Source of the DNA: Podaxis mareebaensis
Lineage: Eukaryota > Basidiomycota > Agaricomycetes > Agaricales > Agaricaceae
DNA length: 64,000 bases
NCBI GenBank assembly: GCA_018524725.1
Contig: JAEUWP010000475.1
Location: forward strand, 1 to 64,000
Direction: 5' to 3'
This document shows positions 57,363-64,000 of the stretch, piece after piece. Numbering within the stretch: the stretch's first letter is position 1; the number at the start of each line of letters is the position of its first letter. The translations under genes and the position numbers were made by a program. The notes beneath the pieces are model-generated. The model was not told the DNA's origin, made no database searches, and was given only the letters and a program-made list of their open reading frames with translations.

Positions 57363-60074
57363 GGCGTGATGTGTGTGAGCTGGCAAGTCAGTTAAACTCG
57401 GGAGAAAGGGCGCTGGACTTGATGATCGATGAAAGTGATGAGCTGTTGCGGCTTTACAGCGACATGAATGCGCCTTCAAGGCTTCAATCATCAGACATAA
57501 AAATAAATAAATATCGCAGCTCCCAGATGTCACGTGGTGCTTGAGGTACGTAACAGCAGGCGCCGCGAAGTGTTGGAACGGCAGGATTAGTGAGTCCCCA
57601 GCCTCAGAAATGTTGACTGAAGCACCGCCAGAAAATATTTCTATCATAGGGGAGATAGTGCACATGCTAACGAGGTGTTAAAGTTTGGGATCAACGATAG
57701 TTGAGCGTTGAACAGGAAGGATGTCCCGATAGCAATTTAATATTTAGGTGTAATATGTGAATCGAAGACACTTTGGCTCATTGTTCTCCCAGGGTGATTT
57801 CCTATCAGACGCCCCTTATTGCTGTGACAGTAGCAATAGGATTGTTACATACTTTCGTGCTCTGACTCGTGCCTCGTTGAATGCTTTTCAACGGAGATTT
57901 GCTACTCACTGTTTTCTCCCCACTTCTTGGAACAGGGTGTGCCACAGGAGTTCGCCTTGAAGGTTATATTTTAACAATCGGACAGTTCGGCACGGTAAAC
58001 GATGACAACGCATGTCAGAGGGCGGATGACGCATGACAGGCCCGGCACGGGTTGGAAGTGAAGATAACAGGTGCACGATTTGGAGTAACCAAGAAGTGCG
58101 TTCATGTACTATAATAGGCTTAAACGACTTAGAATACCATTTACTTGCTTGTTGCACAGTGCAGGCGAGCGGCGGTTCGAAAGTTGAAATGTTATTTTGG
58201 CAGAAAATTTTTGCATATGAAAGGTTAAATAAAATGAACGAAAACGGCTAATTCCAAAATCACAACACTGCTCACCAGTACCACAAATGCCGCCGATCCA
58301 TTATTACCTTCGAAAAGATGACGATTTGGTAGTGCCAAAGGCAACTTGGCCTTAACAGTGCCATTCTCACCCTTATGGTCCATGAATATTACGCCACCTA
58401 CCAACCAGAAATTCCGCTTGCTGCTTAGATTATGGATAGGAGAGATAAAAGGCTATCCATAATTGATGTCGGTTAATCTGATGTGGAAGTGCAGGGACCT
58501 AGTGGGTAAAAATTGGTGTAAAAAAAGGGTGAATTTCCACCCGAAGTGTCTATCCCTGGTGAGGGCGGAGGCGAGGATGGACTTGCCCAGTGACCTTTTC
58601 CTTTATCAAGAAGAGGCAAGTTCCAGGAGCAAGAGCCGAGATGATGATTGACCATCTCAACATTGAAGGGGTCGTTAGCTCAATAGCTACATCATATTGG
58701 GAAAAGGATTCTAATCAACCTTGCTATGTCGGGCCAGTTATTGTATGACCAACGTTGATACCACCTTGGGAAGAGGCCATTGGCCAAAGATTAATGATCT
58801 AATACGATAGGGGGGACCAATCGTCTGGCCTCAGGAATACCGTAGGAATACCGCAAATACGTTACCTCCGTTTTCTCTATTTACTAATAAACTTTGACTA
58901 CTACTTCGATAAACTCTTGTATTCCCTCTCCCTGCGATATACGTACCCTCCAATGAACCTCCGAGCCATTCGTTTGTGTTGTTGCCCTGTGAGCTGTCTA
59001 TCACTTTCCCCTTTCCTTAGGAGCCCATAACGGGTGCATCCTGCACTGGAGCTGTTTACCACAAGTGCACATCCTCATTTGACTACCCCTCTGATCATGT
59101 CATTGTGGCAAACCCGTCATCTGTGCATGAGGTCCACGCGACGTGTGGCTTGCCTGGGAGTCCTAGTACCCATTTTATATCTTAATCGTCTATCCTCAGA
59201 TGGACTGTTCTATTTCCGTACCAGCTACTACGTTACGGTCCGTCATATGTTCCTGGCAGTTCATTCGGGTGTTCTGATGCTGCGGTTTGGATTACGCCTA
59301 AGACCACAACATCTCTCCCAATTTAAAGTATGCAGTTGTTATCCGAAGCAGGGTGACCATGAGGCCTTCCACTGATTACGAGACATAGAATGAGCGCAAG
59401 TATGCTACTGAATCCGCACCGAATATTTCGGCCGTCGATAAAGATAGCCCACCCACTTTTAGCGCGCTTATATCGCTCTATCTCCAGGGCCATTTGATCC
59501 GACAACTCACCACAAGGTGGAAATGCACGAGCCCAGGAGATACTCGTCGCTATTCCTCGCCGGTGAGTCCGCATACCAGGAGACGGATCAATGCTACCGT
59601 GAGATTAGAATTACTATGAGCTCGCAGTGACTCCTGGCGAAGTCTTCACGATATACTGGCCGGTTGATCGACCGGCGTGCCCAGCGCATCCACCTCGAAC
59701 CCATGGATATGATTTGCATTGTCAGTCTCTTGTCATACCAGAGGGATGACAAGTGTTGAAAGCCCAGCTGACCTGATTCGAAGGTGCCGAGCACAGCGCC
59801 ACTGGGCATAATCCCGAAGTTCCAGCTACACCACACATCCCCAAAATAATCGCCCCGAGGCATGTCGCATACGGGTCAGTTCGCCAGTATCTAGGTCTAT
59901 TTCTGATCGCCGTTTGACAAAGCGCCATGTCCTGACGCTGATACAGAAGCATAAACGTGTTCGAATACATATGCTCAGGCATCTGGAGCTCCCGCATAAA
60001 AACGTGCGTATTGATTTTAACGGGGCCCCAAACCGGTGGTTACCGTGTACCTCCTCAGATTCAGGAAAACGGCT
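57363..60074. other. No gene recognised
   Basis: 2.7 kb of host sequence with only short frames. A weak tRNA-like stretch at 58.67 kb was rejected. The last 100 bp lead into the protease gene. Confidence 0.45.
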
Positions 60075-61907
60075 ATGCATTTCCTCTCTTCTCTCTTCGC
60101 TGCCCTAGCTCTCTTTGCCGCTTTAGCACTCGGCGCACCTACCGCCATCCACGCTGTCGAGAGCTTTGCCGGTGAAACTACCGGCAGGTTCCTCGTCACC
60201 TTGAAACCAGGTGCTGCGAGGGGTAGTCTGATCAGCCAGGTCAAGCGAAACGCCACTGTCACCCATGAATGGGACGTCATCAACGGCTTCGCCGGACACC
60301 TCGATCAAGACACATTGAATGCTCTTCGTGCAAGCCCTGATGTCCAATCCATTGCCGAGGACGGCGTCGTACATACTATGGTTACCCAGTTGGTCTCCGA
60401 GTTTTCTCAAATCTCCAGCCCTGCTAACATTCATTCTAGGAGTAATGCTCCATGGGGCCTTTCACGCTTGAGTGCAATGACGAAGCTCAGTAACCAGGAC
60501 ACCAGGCGAGTCTTTCGCTCTCATATACGTAGCACGTAGTCTGATAAAATACGCAGTGCCTTGACATTTAATTATACTTACGACGCTACCGCCGGCGCGG
60601 GCGTTGACATATATATTGTTGGTGAGTACGAACACCCCGCTGCGGATCACTTTCACAACGGCTGATTAACACCGTATCCTTAAGACACCGGTGAGAATGT
60701 CCTATTTTCCGCTCCGTCGTTGACTCGAGATACTGACTAGTCTTCGTTCTCTCACACAGGTATTTACACAGCACATGTAAGTGAACTCGAACCGGGGATC
60801 ACTGGCATTACTAATCTGAGCACTTCTTTTCATAGTCTCAGTTCGGTGGCCGTGCTCGCTGGGGTGCCACCTTTGGTGGATTCGCGTGAGTAAAATGACC
60901 CTCAGAAAGAAGTCGTTTTACCGATATCCCATACATATACACACACAGTGATGCTGATGTGAACGGCCATGGCACTCACTGCGCGTACGTATATGCTCCC
61001 AGAGTTCCTCGACGTGAACACTCACTTGGACAAATACGCAGTGGTACTGCTGCCGGAAGCCAGTTTGGCGTCGCAAAAGCTGCGAATTTGATCGCCGTCA
61101 GGGTCCTCGCTGATAATGGGTAAGCTTTCTTTTAACGGTTGTGCAACCATCTACTGACATTCTGAAGAGGTGGTGCTATCGCAGATATGTGAGTGTCTTC
61201 CAATAGAACTGCCACATTTCTTCAACCCATATTTGATAGTGTCTCCGGGTTGAACTGGATAATCCAGCAATACAATGCTTCTAAGAGACCCGCGGTTGTG
61301 TCTATGTCTCTTGGTGGCCCTGCATCGACAACCTTCGACAACGCCGTAACCGCCGTAAGTACTATTACATTCTAACCAAAGAACATCTTAGCCTGATAAG
61401 ATACAATCAGCTTGTGGACGCTGGTATACATGTCGCTGTTGCTGCTGGCAACGACGGCAACGATGCTTGTGGTGTATCCCCTGCTCGTGCTCCGGCAGTG
61501 ACCACGGTCGGTGGGGCGACCATCATGGACTCGCGTGCTGCATGGTCTAACTTTGGATCTTGCGTCGACATCTATGCTCCTGGATCAAACGTCATCAGTG
61601 CTTGGATTGGCAGCGCAACTGCAACAAGTACTCTTACCGGGACTTCCATGGTAAGCGCTTCCTTTTGGTTTATTCATGCCAACCTGCCGATTTCGCGAAG
61701 GCGACTCCCCATGTTGCTGGTCTCATGGCCTACCTTATTGGTATGCGAGGTAACATGAGCCCGGCGAGTATGACAAACCTCCTCATATCTCTGAGCTTGA
61801 AGGACATCTTGGCCGGAGTTTGTGAGTCAATCTTGTTGTCATAACTTAGCTGTTCCTGATGCCTTCTTTCAGACTATGGTACCAATAATATGGCACACAA
61901 CGAGTAA
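60075..61907 (+). CDS. Secreted subtilase, proteinase K family (S8)
   Basis: Thirteen exons: 60075-60388, 60440-60505, 60557-60621, 60685-60690, 60761-60777, 60837-60886, 60949-60984, 61042-61119, 61168-61188, 61240-61354, 61411-61650, 61701-61821, 61873-61907; 387 aa, the usual length. Signal peptide [20 protein letters not shown], then an I9-type propeptide ([32 protein letters not shown]). The mature enzyme starts near [11 protein letters not shown]. Catalytic triad: Asp149 (VDTGIY), His180 (NGHGTHCAG), Ser335 (GTSMATPHVAG); oxyanion Asn270 (AAGND). It is a secreted endopeptidase activated by propeptide removal. Exon 4 is only six nucleotides and carries part of the catalytic Asp codon. 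Intron 2 has a GC donor (GCGAGT). All joints are in phase, so the gene looks functional. Confidence 0.9.
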
Positions 61908-62485
61908 AAGCTAAGGTGGCTGATTTGACGATACCACGACATGATGATTTTGCACTTTGTTTATGGTTTTCTCTCAGAGTAGATGTGTATTGTACATAAT
62001 GGCCAGTCCGAGCTTGCGATCAATCGGAAACGTCGAGTATGTTGAAACAAGAAATGCCAGCCAAGAAATGTATTTGTGGTATATTTTTGTTGGATGGACA
62101 TACACCTACCACGCCTACAAAAGACTCGAGAATATTGGAAGAAAGTTTAAGCAATAACTAGTGTTGGGTATGTATCATCCAAATATTGATATATACTGGG
62201 ACACGAAAGAAAGAACGGGAGAATATTGCAATTTAGAAATGACACCTGGACCACGAGGAAAGGGAGAAACACAAGTAAAAGAAAACACTGAATATCCGGG
62301 CGGCGGGTCGAAGACGAAGTGGTACAACAGTATTTTGTACATGCAAGTTTCCTCGGGGAGGTAATGACGTTCAGAGTACCACTGCGTCCCACTAGTCGAA
62401 AAAGAGTTGATGGAGATTAGCAAAGGTAGTAGAGGATCGGCATTGTGATGGGATCTAACGGAAAAAGTGTTGCGGACGATCATCA
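61908..62485. other. No gene recognised
   Basis: Short spacer between the convergent protease and Chs7-like copy 2 genes; their 3' ends lie here. Confidence 0.5.
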
Positions 62486-63811
62486 TCAATAGTGGAAGTC
62501 TTCGTCCCATGTTTCTGAACACATGACAGGTGCCATATGAGCCTTCCAACTATTACCCGAACAACGTTACCACACACCTTCGGTTATACTTCTCCACGCT
62601 AAAAACAAAACTCCCACAGCCGCGGTTTCAAGCAGCGTCGCTATGAATGACCCATCAACTTTCTGGTTCGAGCCCTGTAATGATGAGCCATCAATATCCG
62701 AGTATCGTGAATAACTCGGGGAGCCGGTAGGCTGGGGCGTACCTTGCAGATCACTCTACTCAGCAAAAACCAGGCCAGCTGTGCGAGAACAAAGAGAGTT
62801 GCTGAGAGCATGTAGTACCACATGGGTCGTGTTTCATTGAGAACGTGGAGGACGATCCAGGACATCAAAGCGAGATAGATAACGACCGAACTAAAACCGA
62901 TATGCGACAAAGGTCAGTGTCACGCGTGTGAAGGCACGAGGTCGTGACGGCGGATAAGAGAGAGGAACGAAAAATAGACACTCACACAGGCGGCCAAATA
63001 CTCGTCAGCACGAACAATGGAATGCTTTTGATTCGCTCAGGGGGGTTAGAAAGGCCGCCGATAGCGTTTGTGACTCCAAGCGCAACGTCGAGGCAGATGT
63101 ACATTGTTCCGCCAAAGAGGACAATAGAAAAGATAGACATAGGCTGCATGGTAAGAGCAGAAGTTAGCGAGAACATCTTGGAAAGAGCATTGGTGATACG
63201 CACTGCGATACTAGCCATAGTTCCATCCTCTATCCATTGTGTAGCGACAATTGCGTTAGTTATGAGTATCCAGAAAAGCGCGACTACGAGGCCAGCGTGA
63301 ATGGCGGTAAAGACGACGAGAGCCGTTGAGCCTTGTTCAAGGAGCGACCCATTCGTGATGATTTGAAGAGGGAGGGTGAGGAGGTAGACAATGAGGAGCG
63401 TTCGTAGCTCAACGCGACCTGTAAGAAGATTAAGATGCACGAAGAATGACAAGGGTGGCGCGCAACACACCAACGGCAGCTTTCCGACGGTGACAAAGGT
63501 GGATGAGAATCAGGACGACCAGGATGCTAACACCGCACGCTACGATATTGGCGATATTCGAAATTGAGCCATTGGTTCCGACTCGAGGAATTCCGCATTG
63601 GGGATTGACACCGACAGGCGCAGAGGCTGGGTCAGCAGAGGGCCCTTGGAGGATATCACTAGCTTTGTCGAGAAGCTGATATTGAAACAAAGTCGATCAA
63701 CGGTGTGCTAAATACAGAGAGTGTCGAACATACCTGGCGATAGAAAAGGTTGCACCAGGGATAGCTGGGAGTCCACGAGCAAATTGGCTGAAAGTCGCCG
63801 AAGCTGACCAT
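62486..63811 (-). CDS. Chs7-like chitin synthase export chaperone, copy 2
   Basis: Exons 63811-63734, 63675-63471, 63418-63204, 63143-62986, 62890-62743, 62674-62578, 62514-62486; 309 aa. Signatures: MVSFGDFQPIC, CGIPRVG, NIANIVACGVSILVVLILIH, GRVELRTLLIVYLLTLPLQI, LLEQGSTALVVFTAIHAG, EDGTMASI, NETRPMWYY, KVDGSFIATLLETAAVG and a C-terminal TEETWDEDFHY, the classic Chs7 ending. It is an ER membrane chaperone for chitin synthase export, inferred from the family. Exon lengths 78, 205, 215, 158, 148, 97 and 29 nt match copy 1 almost exactly, so the two are paralogues 12 kb apart on the same strand. Intron 4 (95 nt) is the longest of the set. Copy 2 is closer to the classic family sequence at the C-terminus. 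Confidence 0.9.
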
Positions 63812-64000
63812 GAGAGAGAACGAGAAGAGGGTGAAAGCGAGAAGATCAACTCAAGCTAGGATCAAAATACAAAGAAACAATCAGCCACGTCCCGTGCAGG
63901 CGAAACAGAAAACTCACAACAATACAACAGCAAATGAGTGGAACGCGCTGACTACACCATACGCACAGCAGCTGTAGCCTGCGCAGAGAAAAAACCGCAG
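63812..64000. other. Promoter side of Chs7-like copy 2
   Basis: Leader and promoter sequence up to the window edge; no distinct motif seen. Confidence 0.4.

Noticed and set aside
58665..58740. tRNA-like stretch (TTAGCTCAATAGC and GATTCTAATC)
   Set aside because: A and B box likeness is weak and the ends do not pair into an acceptor stem.

Overview
The window is a piece of a filamentous basidiomycete genome, most likely an Agaricomycete. The evidence is short introns of about 48-70 nt with GT...AG borders, genes with many exons, a basidiomycete-type seven-helix membrane-protein family, Chs7-like chaperones, a CYP gene and DIRS plus Ty3 chromovirus retrotransposons. I cannot name the species. 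All gene models were built by hand by following reading frames across GT/AG (once GC/AG) splice sites.

Layout. 1-13,735: a plus-strand DIRS-like retrotransposon (gag-like ORF1, RT-RNase H, tyrosine recombinase), entering from the left edge and split by a complete minus-strand Ty3-type chromovirus (1,683-11,193; 658-bp LTRs; 6-bp target duplication GTTCCC). That Ty3 element carries gag, a -1 slippery site, pol with a C-terminal chromodomain, and two extra ORFs after pol that each encode paired CCHC zinc knuckles. 13,900-19,640: host sequence with a broken membrane-protein gene, a secreted beta-trefoil (ricin-B-like) lectin gene and a siderophore-type N-acyltransferase gene. About 19,640-30,765: an 11-kb block almost free of CpG, with a second, older chromovirus (260-bp LTRs at 23,064 and 29,255), decayed ORFs and two minisatellites.

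30,765-64,000 is gene-bearing host DNA: a PAR32-like repeat protein (32.2-33.2 kb), two paralogous seven-helix membrane proteins (35.2-36.2 and 47.0-48.1 kb), an FHA/coiled-coil/tail-anchored SLMAP-Far10-like protein (38.3-41.7 kb), a 12-exon cytochrome P450 (43.9-46.1 kb), two paralogous Chs7-like chitin synthase export chaperones (49.1-50.4 and 62.5-63.8 kb), a single-pass membrane protein with a lysine-rich tail (51.1-51.6 kb), a small secreted protein (53.6-53.9 kb), an orphan 577-aa membrane protein (55.6-57.4 kb) and a secreted proteinase K-type subtilase (60.1-61.9 kb).

How the parts relate. The host genes do not form an obvious pathway cluster. Several act at or outside the cell surface (chitin synthase trafficking, secreted protease, lectin, small secreted protein). 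The strongest story is the decay of the mobile elements. LTR differences, internal stops (mostly TGA from CGA) and lost catalytic residues nearly all trace to CpG sites turned into TG or CA, as expected from cytosine methylation and deamination.
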